A stretch of 64,000 bases of DNA from CAYRFQ01 sp964423615. GTDB lineage: Bacteria; Planctomycetota; Planctomycetia; Gemmatales; Gemmataceae. Numbering within the stretch: the first letter of the stretch is position 1; the number at the start of each line of letters is the position of its first letter. The notes under the pieces were generated by a model. That model ran no database searches. It had not been told where the DNA came from and saw nothing but the letters and a program-made list of their open reading frames with translations. A program made the position numbers and the translations under genes. Below are positions 26,536-35,435 of this stretch, one piece after another. The stretch is from positions 261,463 to 325,462 of the forward strand of contig CAYRFQ010000001.1 in assembly GCA_964423615.1 (NCBI GenBank). Reading direction: 5' to 3'.

Positions 26536-26879
26536 CATAACGTTTCTCGTCCAGCTGTCCAGGGAAAAATAAGAAAAATTTGCATGAAATGGTTTCGTGT
26601 GGATTTTGCGTGGGTTTGAGCCGCTTGTTAGTACCTTGATTCTCCAGGTTGAAGGGAGTGGGTGTCTTTCCGAACGGCGACTTTCGGTACTTGCTGCGGG
26701 TTTCCATCTGTGGTCGGTCGCAGCATGGGAGGTTGGCAGTCCCGGCTCTTGTGGGCGACGTCCTTGTGAGCGACGCCATTTTTGTGATGGTGAGAACTTG
26801 AGAGGATGTGACAGGCCACTTCGGATTGGAATTTCGAATTCGGAAGAGAATACTTCTGAGTTCGACTTGACACCTGCGA

Positions 26880-27022
26880 TATCGATATTAAAATATCGAT
26901 AAATGATGAACGAAAGATAAAATTGTCTTGGACCTTTGGCAAGAAAAGTTGACGAAAAAATTCAGGCCTGGACTTCGTTGGTCCGATATCGATAATGAAA
27001 GATCGATAAACAAATATCGATA
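26880..27022. promoter_or_regulatory. Array of TATCGATA palindromes at 14-bp spacing
   Basis: The 8-bp palindrome TATCGATA occurs at 26880-26887, 26894-26901, 26987-26994 and 27015-27022, and with one mismatch (GATCGATA) at 27001-27008. Neighbouring copies within the two clusters are exactly 14 bp apart, start to start. The second cluster ends 25 bp before the second rex start codon, where a repressor or activator would act. The motif is unlike the Rex consensus. Regularly spaced palindromes suggest cooperative binding of an unknown factor along the helix. Confidence 0.65.
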
Positions 27023-27047
27023 ACCATCCAATCAAGGGACGATCATC

Positions 27048-27725
27048 GTGAAGACAGCTCCGCTACCTACTGTTCGTCGGCTGCCGATCTACCTCACTTT
27101 GTTGCGTCGGTTTCAAGGTGAGGGGCACGTGGTTATCTCGGGAACTCGCATTGCCGAGGAGCTGGGACTTGAGTCTATTCAGGTTCGCAAGGACCTGGCT
27201 TACACAGGTATTGTCGGCAAGCCGAGGGTGGGTTTTGATCTTTCCGATTCGATTCATCTGATAGAAAGCTATCTGGGGTGGGATCAAGCCACGCGTGCGG
27301 TGCTGGTTGGTGCCGGCTCCCTCGGCACAGCTTTGCTTGGATATCGCGATTTCACTCGGCACGGTTTGGAGATCATTGCGGTTTGCGACAGCGATATGAA
27401 GAAGGTAGGGAAGACCATCCACGGTCAAAAACTCTACCCCATGGACCGGCTCGGAACGATTGTTCGCCAGAAGGACATCACCCTGGGAATCCTCACGGTT
27501 CCCGCAGCGGTGGCACAACGTGTAGCAGATCAACTAGTCGAAGCTGGGATCGTGGCGATCTGGAACTTTGCTCCGATCGCTTTGAAAGTGCCCGAAAATG
27601 TACTCTTGCAAAATACTGAGTTGTCGGTAGATTTAGCCGTTCTCTCGGTGATGCTCAAGCAAAACGACGCGACGGCGACCACTGAGGAAATTCGCAACGG
27701 ACCTCCATCCAAGGCAGCTAGTTAG
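27048..27725 (+). CDS. rex: Second redox-sensing repressor Rex, upstream of adhE
   Basis: A 225-residue Rex paralogue. The winged helix has ISGTRIAEELGLESIQVRKD and AYTGIVGKPRVGFDL, close to classical Rex; the Rossmann domain begins VLVGAGSLGTALLGY. It diverges considerably from the Rex at 25775 (for example SIQVRKDLAYTG against AAQVRRDVMTLG), so the two are not a recent duplication. It starts at ATG-free GTG 27048, read from ...CATCGTGAAGACA; no better start is evident. It lies 156 bp upstream of adhE on the same strand and shares a 613-bp divergent control region with the hydrogenase operon. Likely a regulator of adhE and itself. Confidence 0.9.
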   Translation: MKTAPLPTVRRLPIYLTLLRRFQGEGHVVISGTRIAEELGLESIQVRKDLAYTGIVGKPRVGFDLSDSIHLIESYLGWDQATRAVLVGAGSLGTALLGYRDFTRHGLEIIAVCDSDMKKVGKTIHGQKLYPMDRLGTIVRQKDITLGILTVPAAVAQRVADQLVEAGIVAIWNFAPIALKVPENVLLQNTELSVDLAVLSVMLKQNDATATTEEIRNGPPSKAAS

Positions 27726-27833
27726 TTCGTACTAATCACTACCTCTCCTTACTTCTTGAATTCTCGAAAACACTGTGGGCCGAAACGCCCAACCGCTCGC
27801 CGTCCGCGCTGAGTGATGTGTCCACAATCACAC

Positions 27834-27853
27834 TGACTCAACGAATTGAGTCA
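27834..27853 (+). promoter_or_regulatory. 8-bp inverted repeat upstream of adhE
   Basis: TGACTCAA (27834-27841) and TTGAGTCA (27846-27853) are perfect complements around CGAA. The element ends 28 bp before the adhE ATG at 27882. It could be a protein-binding site or a hairpin in the 5' leader. Just upstream, TGTGTCCACAATCACAC (27818-27834) is a weak Rex-like sequence. Confidence 0.5.
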
Positions 27854-27881
27854 ACAACGCCCAACGAAAAGGAGACTTGCC

Positions 27882-30548
27882 ATGACGACTCTCATCAACA
27901 CACAACAGCTCAACGATCGAGACAAGCCCACAGCGGCAGTCGCAGAGTCTGTGGAGCAGACGGGTCGGGTAAGTACCATTGAAGAACTCGACGGTTTGAT
28001 TGCTCGGGTTCGTCAAGCTCAACTGATCATGGCCAGTTTCGACCAAGAAAAAGTGGATGCTATTTTCAAGGCCGCGGCTTTGGCCGCGAACTCAGCTCGC
28101 ATCCGCCTGGCTCGGGAAGCGGTGGAAGAAACGGGAATGGGTGTTCTGGAAGATAAGGTCATCAAGAACCACTTCGCTGCCGAGTACGTGTACAACAAAT
28201 TCAAGGATACTCCCACTTGCGGGATCATCGAAACCGACGAGATGTACGGCATCCACAAGATTGCCGAACCGGTTGGACTGATCGCGGGAGTTGTGCCGAC
28301 GACGAATCCGACATCCACGGCGATCTTTAAAGCGCTGCTGGCATTGAAGACGCGCAATGGAATCATCTTCTCCCCACACCCTCGGGCCAAGAAGAGCACT
28401 TGTGCCGCGGCGAAGTTGGTTCTCGAAGCGGCTGTGAAAGCAGGGGCTCCGGAAGACATCGTTGGTTGGATCGATGAACCGTCCGTCGAATTGAGCAAAT
28501 ATCTGATGGATCATCACGAGATCGACCTGGTGCTTGCCACAGGTGGGCCGGGAATGGTTAAGGCGGCGTATTCGTCTGGCAAACCGGCCATCGGTGTGGG
28601 TGCTGGGAACACACCAGCGGTGATCGACGAAACGGCCAATATAGCGATGGCTGTGAACTCGATCTTGCTCAGCAAGACGTTCGATAACGGTATGATCTGT
28701 GCTTCGGAGCAGTCGATTGTTGTTGTGGATGATGTTTACGAGGACGTCCGTCAGGAATTGACCAAGCGTGGGGCGGTATTGCTCAACGACGAGCAACGGC
28801 AGCTGTTGGTCGAAGTGCTTCAAGTCAACGGCAAGCTCAATGCCAAGATCGTTGGTCAACCTGCCGCCGAGATCGCGCGGATGGCTGGTTTCGAAGTCCC
28901 TCCCGAGACCAAAGTTTTGGTCGCCGAGGCCGAGCGGGTGGGTCTCGATGAGCCATTGAGTATCGAGAAGTTGAGCCCGGTTTTGGCCATCTACCGGGTG
29001 CCCGACTTCGAAGAGGCCGTGCAGAAGGCGGAAGCCCTGGTGCAGTTCGGTGGTCGCGGACACACGGCCGTGCTCTACACCAATCCGAATAACAAGCGAC
29101 GCATTGAGGTCTATGGTCTGCGCTTGCAAGCTGGACGTATTTTGGTCAACCAACCCGCCAGCCACGGTGCCATAGGTGATCTGTACAATTTCCGTTTGGA
29201 ACCGTCGCTCACTCTGGGTTGCGGGAGCTACGGTGGTAACTCGGTCAGCGAAAATGTCGGTGTTCGCCAACTGCTGAACTTCAAGAATGTCACCGAACGT
29301 CGGGAGAACATGTTGTGGTTCCGCCTGCCACCGAAGGTCTACTTCAAGCCTGGATGCCTACCAGTAGCTCTGGCCGAACTGAAGGACCGCAAACGTGCGT
29401 TTGTGGTGACCGACGAACCCTTGTTCAATCTGGGCTATGCCGAGAAAGTCACTTCGGTTCTGGAAGAGATGGGGCTGGAAACGGAAGTGTTCTTTGACGT
29501 CAAACCGGACCCGGACCTGGCGACTGTCGAGAAGGGCGTCGCGCGTTTGCAGGCCTTCAAGCCCGATGTCATCGTGGCGATCGGAGGTGGTAGTCCGATG
29601 GATGCCGCCAAGGTCATGTGGTTGCTTTATGAGTATCCCGAGGTCAAGTTCGAGAACCTGGCCATGCGGTTTATGGACATCCGCAAGCGTGTTTTCACGT
29701 TCCCCGAACTCGGAAAGAAAGCACTCATGGTCGCTGTCCCGACGACGTCGGGGACGGGGAGCGAAGTGACGCCTTTTGCCGTGGTCACCGACGAACACAA
29801 CCACATCAAGTACCCGATTGCTGATTACGAACTGACGCCCGACATGGCGATTGTCGATTCGCAGTTGGTCCTCAACATGCCCAAAAGTTTGACGGCCTTT
29901 GGTGGGTTGGACGCGTTGACCCACGCGATCGAATGTATGGTGTCGGTGGTCGCCACGGACTACACCAACGGACCGGCGTTGGAAGCGATTCGGCTGCTGT
30001 TCGCAAACTTGCCAGCGGCTTACAGGGAAGGAGCCAAGGATCCCATCGCTCGGGAAAAAGTTCACAACGCTGCGACGCTGGCCGGAATGGCCTTCGCCAA
30101 CGGGTTCCTGGGGATTTGTCACTCTTTGGCCCACAAGCTAGGTTCGGCCTTTGAGTTGCCGCACGGTCTCGCCAACGCGATATTGTTGCCGCACGTCATT
30201 CGGTACAACGCTACGGATGCTCCGCCCAAGCAAGCGGCCTTTCCGCAGTACGAGTATCCGTCCGCCAAACAGCGTTACGCTCGCATCGCCGATTATGTTG
30301 GTCTCGGTGGGAACACTGAAGACGAGAAGATCGAGAACTTGATTGGTGCCATCGAGAAGCTAAGAGATCAGCTCGAAGTTCCGCCGAGCATTGGAGAAGC
30401 AGGTGTCGACCGGGCGACGTTTATGGCCAAACTGGATGACATTGCCGAGCAGGCGTTTGACGATCAATGCACGGTCGCCAACCCACGGTATCCGCTCATC
30501 GTGGACTTGCGAGAGTTGTACCTGAAGGCGTACGACAACGTTCGGTAG
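27882..30548 (+). CDS. adhE: Bifunctional acetaldehyde-CoA/alcohol dehydrogenase AdhE
   Basis: An 888-residue fusion that reduces acetyl-CoA to acetaldehyde and then ethanol with two NADH, the main ethanol pathway of anaerobic fermentation. The N-terminal aldehyde dehydrogenase half has its catalytic Cys273 in DNGMICASEQS and a GVGAGNTPAVID loop. The C-terminal iron-dependent alcohol dehydrogenase half starts after the linker (LPPKVYFKPG), with IAIGGGSPMDAAK for NADH and the iron ligands in GICHSLAHKLGSAFELPHG. Length and order are those of classical AdhE, which forms spirosomes. ATG 27882 follows AAAGGAG. It lies downstream of the second rex and ends at a clear terminator. Confidence 0.95.
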   Translation: MTTLINTQQLNDRDKPTAAVAESVEQTGRVSTIEELDGLIARVRQAQLIMASFDQEKVDAIFKAAALAANSARIRLAREAVEETGMGVLEDKVIKNHFAAEYVYNKFKDTPTCGIIETDEMYGIHKIAEPVGLIAGVVPTTNPTSTAIFKALLALKTRNGIIFSPHPRAKKSTCAAAKLVLEAAVKAGAPEDIVGWIDEPSVELSKYLMDHHEIDLVLATGGPGMVKAAYSSGKPAIGVGAGNTPAVIDETANIAMAVNSILLSKTFDNGMICASEQSIVVVDDVYEDVRQELTKRGAVLLNDEQRQLLVEVLQVNGKLNAKIVGQPAAEIARMAGFEVPPETKVLVAEAERVGLDEPLSIEKLSPVLAIYRVPDFEEAVQKAEALVQFGGRGHTAVLYTNPNNKRRIEVYGLRLQAGRILVNQPASHGAIGDLYNFRLEPSLTLGCGSYGGNSVSENVGVRQLLNFKNVTERRENMLWFRLPPKVYFKPGCLPVALAELKDRKRAFVVTDEPLFNLGYAEKVTSVLEEMGLETEVFFDVKPDPDLATVEKGVARLQAFKPDVIVAIGGGSPMDAAKVMWLLYEYPEVKFENLAMRFMDIRKRVFTFPELGKKALMVAVPTTSGTGSEVTPFAVVTDEHNHIKYPIADYELTPDMAIVDSQLVLNMPKSLTAFGGLDALTHAIECMVSVVATDYTNGPALEAIRLLFANLPAAYREGAKDPIAREKVHNAATLAGMAFANGFLGICHSLAHKLGSAFELPHGLANAILLPHVIRYNATDAPPKQAAFPQYEYPSAKQRYARIADYVGLGGNTEDEKIENLIGAIEKLRDQLEVPPSIGEAGVDRATFMAKLDDIAEQAFDDQCTVANPRYPLIVDLRELYLKAYDNVR

Positions 30549-30595
30549 GCGAGGAGAGGGAACCTCTCCCAGTAACGATAACGACGTTTCCAGAG

Positions 30596-30626
30596 GGGCT
30601 TCGAGGGTTCGAAGCCCTTTTGTTTT
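30596..30626 (+). terminator. Rho-independent terminator of adhE
   Basis: The stem GGGCTTCGA (30596-30604) pairs with TCGAAGCCC (30609-30617) and is followed by TTTTGTTTTT. It lies 47 bp after the adhE stop codon. Confidence 0.88.
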
Positions 30627-30994
30627 TCTCCGTTTTCCATTTCGAACAATCGGGATCGCAACTTGGAAGCAGTAATTCTCAGAATAGAGAAGATCGCTTC
30701 CGAAGGAATCAATTCTCAATCGACCCGAGTGTATCCAATCACCTCATAGTTAAAACATACCTCTCAGAACTTCAGTTCGGAGCTGTTCTTCTGGATTCTC
30801 GATTCCACAGCTGATTGCTAAAGAGTCTGAGCCGAGAAATGACCAAGGGCTTGTGACGCAGGACAGTCTCGGCTAACATCAAGCACCCCGGAAAAGACCC
30901 CGACGAACTTGCGGGACCATCCGTATGCAGAACGAACCCGTTCGTTCTGCAAAAACTCTTGTCCCTTCGCTACTGGCAATACTTTGGAGTTCTC
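30627..30994. other. Intergenic region, about 370 bp
   Basis: Leader of the YncE/phosphoesterase gene. The only structure I see is a perfect hairpin at 30927-30950: GCAGAACGAA and TTCGTTCTGC around CCCG. It is followed by AAAAACTCTT rather than a T-run, so it is a possible operator or 5'-leader hairpin, 44 bp before the start codon. Confidence 0.5.
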
Positions 30995-33514
30995 ATGTCT
31001 CGACTTGTTTCTCTTGTAACGCTTTTAATGTGTAGCTCCTCGATGTTTGCGGATGCTCCTGCGAGTGATAAACGCATTTTGCCCGGCATCCAACCAAGTG
31101 GAATGATCAAGTTACCAAACACTTGGTCCATTCAACCAGCAGGAAATCAAATTGAAGTTGGCGACCTCCCGGTCAACTCGGCTCTGCATCCAAACGGGCG
31201 CTGGCTTGCTGTGCTACATGCTGGTTACGGAGACCACGAAATCATCACGATAGATGTGAAAGCGAAAAAGCCCTATCGTCAAAATCGAGTAAACCTCAAG
31301 GCTACTTTCTACGGGTTGAGATTTTCTCGAGACGGCAAGACGCTTTACGCGAGCGGGGGAGAATTTGAAGTCATTCACGCTTTTGATTTCAAAAATGGGA
31401 TTCTCTCGAATCCTCGTCAATTTCAAGTCTCCGAAAAAAAGTTCATCGTTGGCGGAGTCGACATCGATCCGAAAGGTAAGTTACTTTTTGCAACCGGTGT
31501 TTGGGGACATGCCGTTTGTATTCTGCCGAATACTCGACCACAGGACAAGGTTCTGATCTCACTCGGCAATGAGAGCTACCCCTACACGTGTCTCTGTGAT
31601 TCCAAAGGCAAGTATCTGTATGTGAGTCTCTGGAACAAGGCTCAAGTGGCTGTGGTCGACATCGCCAAGAAAAAAGTCATTCGGACATTGCAAACCGAAC
31701 GGCACCCAACCGAGATGATCTTGGGACCTGAGGATAACACCTTGTTTGTTGCTTGCTCCAACTCGACGAAGGTGAGTGTCATTGAACTGAAAAACGGAAA
31801 GAACCTTGAAACGATTGCTTGTGCTCTTTACCCCAATGCTCCATCGGGGAATACGCCAAACAGTCTGGACCTAACGCCTGATGGTCAAATTCTGTTTGTA
31901 GCCAACGCGGACGCCAACAACGTCGCTGTTTTCAATGTAGCCAAGCCAGGGAAGTCTCGACCACTTGGTTTTATCCCGGTGGGCATGTATCCAACCTCGG
32001 TTCGCTATAACCCCAAAGCCAAAAAGATTTATGTGGTCAATGGCCGTGGGACGACACCCAAAGCGAACCCCAAGGGACCCAACCCGAACTTAAAGAAGAA
32101 CCAAACAATCCGGGAGTATATCGCCAGGTTGTACCGGGGTACTGTGAGTATCATTGATATGCCTGACGAGGAAAAGATGGTTGCTTTCACGAAGACCGCC
32201 TATAAGTGCAGCCCTCTACAAAAGAACTCCAAAGTAGTTGGTCCCATTCCAAAGAATAGTCCCATTCCGGCAAAACTGGGTGATCCTAGCCCCATAAAAT
32301 ACTGTATCTATGTTATTCGTGAGAACCGCACGTATGATCAAGTCTTTGGTGACATCCAACGGGGTAACGGAGATCCTGACCTGTGTCTTTTTCCGAAGAA
32401 GATCACTCCCAACGCACATCGCCTGGCTGACCAATTTGTGTTGCTCGACAATTTCTATGTCGAGGGAGAAGTTTCGGCCGATGGTCATGAGTGGTCGATG
32501 GGGGCGTATGCTACGGATTTCGTTAAACGTGTGTGGCCTTTAAGCTACCGAGGCAGCCCCACCAAGAAAATGAGCATTTATCCATCCGAAGGAATCTTCG
32601 ACTCGATTGCTCGTCCAGCTGGTGGTTATATCTGGGACCGGTGTGCGGAAGCCAAGGTGAGCTATCGAAGTTATGGAGAGTGGGTCAAGAATGGCAAAAC
32701 CCCCAACGACCCTGCGACGGCGATGGTGAAAGCTCTGGAAGGGCACATTGATCCGAAGTTTCGCAGTTATGACCTAGATTACCCGGACGTGAACCGGGCC
32801 AAGCGTTTCATCTCGGAGCTGAAACGCTTCGAGAAACAGGGAGGCATGCCGCAACTATCGATCGTTCGTCTGCCCAATGACCATACCTACGGTACCCGTC
32901 CCGGCAAGCCGACTCCGACAGCGATGGTTGCGGAGAACGATCTGGCACTGGGGCTTTTGGTCGAAGCGGTCAGCAAGAGCAAGTTTTGGAAGGAAACAGC
33001 AATCTTTGTTGTCGAGGACGATGCCCAAAATGGTTCTGATCACGTCGATGCCCACCGGACCGTTGCCCTGGTCATCAGTCCTTACACTCAGCATGGAAAG
33101 TTGGATTCGACCATGTACTCGACTGCCAGTATGCTGAGAACGATGGAGTTGATACTCGGGCTGAAGCCGATGAGTCAGTTTGACGCAGCAGCGCGGCCGA
33201 TGTACAACGCTTTCCAAGCCAAGCCCACGTTTCGCACCTACACCCATGTCGTTCCGGATACAGACATGAAGGCGCTGAACAAGAAAACAGCCTGGGGTGC
33301 CAAACTATCCGAGAAATTTGATCTGACCAAAGAAGATGCCGCTGATGACCTGCTTTTCAATGAAGTGATTTGGCGATCTGTGAAAGGTCCCGATTCTCCA
33401 ATGCCTGCACCAGTTCGAGCTGCTTTTGTCTTCCCACATTCGGATGACGACGATGACGATGACGATGGTCCTGAGAGGAAAAAGGAGATCGAAAGGCCAA
33501 TGGAAAAGAAATGA
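30995..33514 (+). CDS. YncE-type beta-propeller / phosphoesterase fusion, secreted
   Basis: An 839-residue exported protein. Residues 1-20 are a signal peptide (LVTLLMCSSSMFADA). Residues about 40-400 are a YVTN/YncE-like propeller (GKYLYVSLWNKAQVAVVDI, QILFVANADANNVAVFNV). Residues about 430-760 are an alkaline-phosphatase-superfamily phosphoesterase (YVIRENRTYDQVFGD, then NFYVEGEVSADGHEWSMGAY, and VVEDDAQNGSDHVDAHR, whose Asp and His residues suit metal binding). The C terminus is strikingly acidic, with eight consecutive Asp residues. I start at ATG 30995, whose signal peptide is better than the longer frame. Similar fusions occur in planctomycetes and Acidobacteria; the substrate is unknown. 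Confidence 0.85.
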   Translation: MSRLVSLVTLLMCSSSMFADAPASDKRILPGIQPSGMIKLPNTWSIQPAGNQIEVGDLPVNSALHPNGRWLAVLHAGYGDHEIITIDVKAKKPYRQNRVNLKATFYGLRFSRDGKTLYASGGEFEVIHAFDFKNGILSNPRQFQVSEKKFIVGGVDIDPKGKLLFATGVWGHAVCILPNTRPQDKVLISLGNESYPYTCLCDSKGKYLYVSLWNKAQVAVVDIAKKKVIRTLQTERHPTEMILGPEDNTLFVACSNSTKVSVIELKNGKNLETIACALYPNAPSGNTPNSLDLTPDGQILFVANADANNVAVFNVAKPGKSRPLGFIPVGMYPTSVRYNPKAKKIYVVNGRGTTPKANPKGPNPNLKKNQTIREYIARLYRGTVSIIDMPDEEKMVAFTKTAYKCSPLQKNSKVVGPIPKNSPIPAKLGDPSPIKYCIYVIRENRTYDQVFGDIQRGNGDPDLCLFPKKITPNAHRLADQFVLLDNFYVEGEVSADGHEWSMGAYATDFVKRVWPLSYRGSPTKKMSIYPSEGIFDSIARPAGGYIWDRCAEAKVSYRSYGEWVKNGKTPNDPATAMVKALEGHIDPKFRSYDLDYPDVNRAKRFISELKRFEKQGGMPQLSIVRLPNDHTYGTRPGKPTPTAMVAENDLALGLLVEAVSKSKFWKETAIFVVEDDAQNGSDHVDAHRTVALVISPYTQHGKLDSTMYSTASMLRTMELILGLKPMSQFDAAARPMYNAFQAKPTFRTYTHVVPDTDMKALNKKTAWGAKLSEKFDLTKEDAADDLLFNEVIWRSVKGPDSPMPAPVRAAFVFPHSDDDDDDDDGPERKKEIERPMEKK

Positions 33515-33750
33515 CGGGAATGGTTGTTCGATTTGGGTTGGAACGATCGAAGAGTTCAAAAACTGTCCGGATGTACTGGAGACAGAATTGCGGGAGGTCT
33601 TGCAAGCTCAGCAGGACCTCTGCCGGACTTTAGGGAGAGTTGAAATCGCGATATCATTCGGCCCGTCTCTGATTCCGTTTATCGAGGTTAACGTTGGTGT
33701 TGGGTACAGGTTGCGGTCACCGAACCCATGAGCCCAGCACGTTCCCCGAT

Positions 33751-33780
33751 TTGGTCCGGTTTGGTCCGGTTTGCTCCGGT
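33751..33780. repeat. Three tandem 10-bp repeats
   Basis: TTGGTCCGGT occurs twice in a row (33751-33760 and 33761-33770), followed by TTGCTCCGGT (33771-33780), then TTGACA. Confidence 0.85.
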
Positions 33781-33824
33781 TTGACATCTCCTCCCCGTTG
33801 GGATAGTCGGATGGCTAGGAGTCG

Positions 33825-33930
33825 TGTTGGTTCTGGCTCTTTGAGTTCCGTGGGTTCTTCTACGTCCAGGATTTCTAGCCCTTTTGAGGCTGAACATTCA
33901 ACACACTACACTTGTTTACCGACTACACCA
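33825..33930. repeat. Truncated copy of the dispersed ~296-bp repeat
   Basis: The stretch GGTTCTGGCTCTTTGAG through GAGTTCCGTGGG, AGGATTTCTAGCCC and GAGGCTGAACATTCAA aligns with the middle of the copies at 35436-35732 and 37108-37402 (for example GAGTTCCGTGG...AGGATCTTTCGCCCC...GAGGCTGAAAAT). Both ends of the full repeat are missing. Confidence 0.55.
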
Positions 33931-33987
33931 GCGGAGAGATGGACTTTGAAAATGGAACACCATTACCAAATACAACCATGAATCGTT

Positions 33988-35349
33988 CTATTGTGACACA
34001 GGTACTTTCGGTGTTCGGAATGCTTTACCACCCTCACCTCGGGGATCGATAAGCCGTGGTGGCTCGGTCCGATTCTTGGCAATCCATGTCTCGACAATGC
34101 GAATCAAGTTAGCGTGTTTCGCGGAAAGGTCCTTCGTTTCTCCGAGATCCGTGGACAGGTCATAGACTTCCCACTTTGTCTTTTTCTTGACGAGTTTCCA
34201 CTGCCCGTGTCGGACACCTCGTTGGAGTCTTTTTCTCCCCCACTCCCAATACATGAATTTGTGCCGTTTTTGCTTGCCGTTGGTTAGAAGCGTGGGCACG
34301 AACGAAATACCATCGATGTCTTTCGGCAACAACTTGGATGCACCGGCTAGATCGGCGAAAGTCGGCATGAGGTCGGGGAAATAAATGGGAAGGTCGGTGA
34401 CTTGGCCGGGTTTGATCTTGCCGGGCCAGCGAACGATGAACGGAACTCGAAGCCCGCCTTCGTGTAGAGACCTTTTGAAACCTCGAAAGGGTCCGCAAGA
34501 GTTGAGAGTTCCGTCATTGCGCATCGAAGCTCCGTTATCGGACGAGAAGATGACGATCGTGTTGTCGTCGATTCCCAACTCTTGGAGGAGTGCGAATAGC
34601 TCTCCAACGTGACGGTCTACCATTAGGTTGAAGGCTGCATGGCCTCTGGTCCTCATTGGCCAGGGTTTGTCTTTCACGGCCAACCAGGCAGGATCATTAG
34701 AGGGTATCTGGTATCGGGCGTGAGGGGGTGTCCAGGGGGCGTAGCAGAAAAATGGCTTCTGTTTATTATCGCGAATCCATTTTTTCATCTCTCGAAAGAT
34801 GAGATTTTGTGTGTGGCGTTTTGCCTCGGGAAGTTTTGGGTTCAAGTCGTAGCGTTTTCCTGTGTCGACAAGAAAGGATGGGTAATAATTGTGCGCGTGG
34901 ACTTGATCGTAGTAACCAAAGAATCGATCGAAGCCCTGCTTTTCGGGGACTCCTTCGGTGTCCACATCACCGAGTCCCCACTTGCCAAACCCACCTGTGG
35001 CATAGCCTGCTTGTTTGAGCACTTCGGTCAACGTCACGACTTCATCGGGCAACGGCGCTCCCCCGCCGTTCACCCGAAGGGGAGTGTGTCCAGTATGTTG
35101 GCCAGTCATGATCGTACTCCGTGACGGGGCACAAACGGTGCTCCCGCTGTAGGCATCGGTGAATCGTATGCCCTGGGCGGCCATGCGGTCGAGGTTTGGT
35201 GTTTTATAAGACTTCTGGCCGTAGCAGCTGAGGTCGGCATATCCCATATCATCGACGATGACGTAAATGATGTTTGGGCGCTGTTGAGCAAGGCCATTAC
35301 TTGCCATCAGAAGCAAGGTGGCGAACGTCGCCAATTGATACGATCTCAT
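33988..35349 (-). CDS. Secreted sulfatase (arylsulfatase family)
   Basis: A 453-residue formylglycine-dependent sulfatase. Residues 1-22 are a signal peptide (MRSYQLATFATLLLMASNGLA). The metal-binding start PNIIYVIVDDMGYADLSCYG and the catalytic motif VCAPSRSTIMTGQ (CxPSR, whose Cys is converted to formylglycine) are intact; SSDNGA supplies further metal ligands. Sulfatases are abundant in planctomycetes, where they remove sulfate from algal polysaccharides. The natural substrate cannot be read from sequence and no glycoside hydrolase or maturase lies beside it. ATG 35349 was chosen over a longer frame whose extra N terminus reads into a repeat element. Confidence 0.9.
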   Translation of the reverse strand: MRSYQLATFATLLLMASNGLAQQRPNIIYVIVDDMGYADLSCYGQKSYKTPNLDRMAAQGIRFTDAYSGSTVCAPSRSTIMTGQHTGHTPLRVNGGGAPLPDEVVTLTEVLKQAGYATGGFGKWGLGDVDTEGVPEKQGFDRFFGYYDQVHAHNYYPSFLVDTGKRYDLNPKLPEAKRHTQNLIFREMKKWIRDNKQKPFFCYAPWTPPHARYQIPSNDPAWLAVKDKPWPMRTRGHAAFNLMVDRHVGELFALLQELGIDDNTIVIFSSDNGASMRNDGTLNSCGPFRGFKRSLHEGGLRVPFIVRWPGKIKPGQVTDLPIYFPDLMPTFADLAGASKLLPKDIDGISFVPTLLTNGKQKRHKFMYWEWGRKRLQRGVRHGQWKLVKKKTKWEVYDLSTDLGETKDLSAKHANLIRIVETWIAKNRTEPPRLIDPRGEGGKAFRTPKVPVSQ

Positions 35350-35435
35350 ACGATAGTCCTTTGTGCGGAAGAATGCAGGCCAGTTTTCTACTCTTGAACC
35401 ATTGTCGCCGTCCAAGATCCGATGTTTTAGGTGTG

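Larger units (their letters stand above)
33515..33987. other. Intergenic region, 473 bp, with two repeats
   Basis: Lies between two convergent genes. It contains the 10-bp tandem repeat at 33751-33780 and a truncated copy of the dispersed repeat family at about 33825-33930. I see no gene here. Confidence 0.5.
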
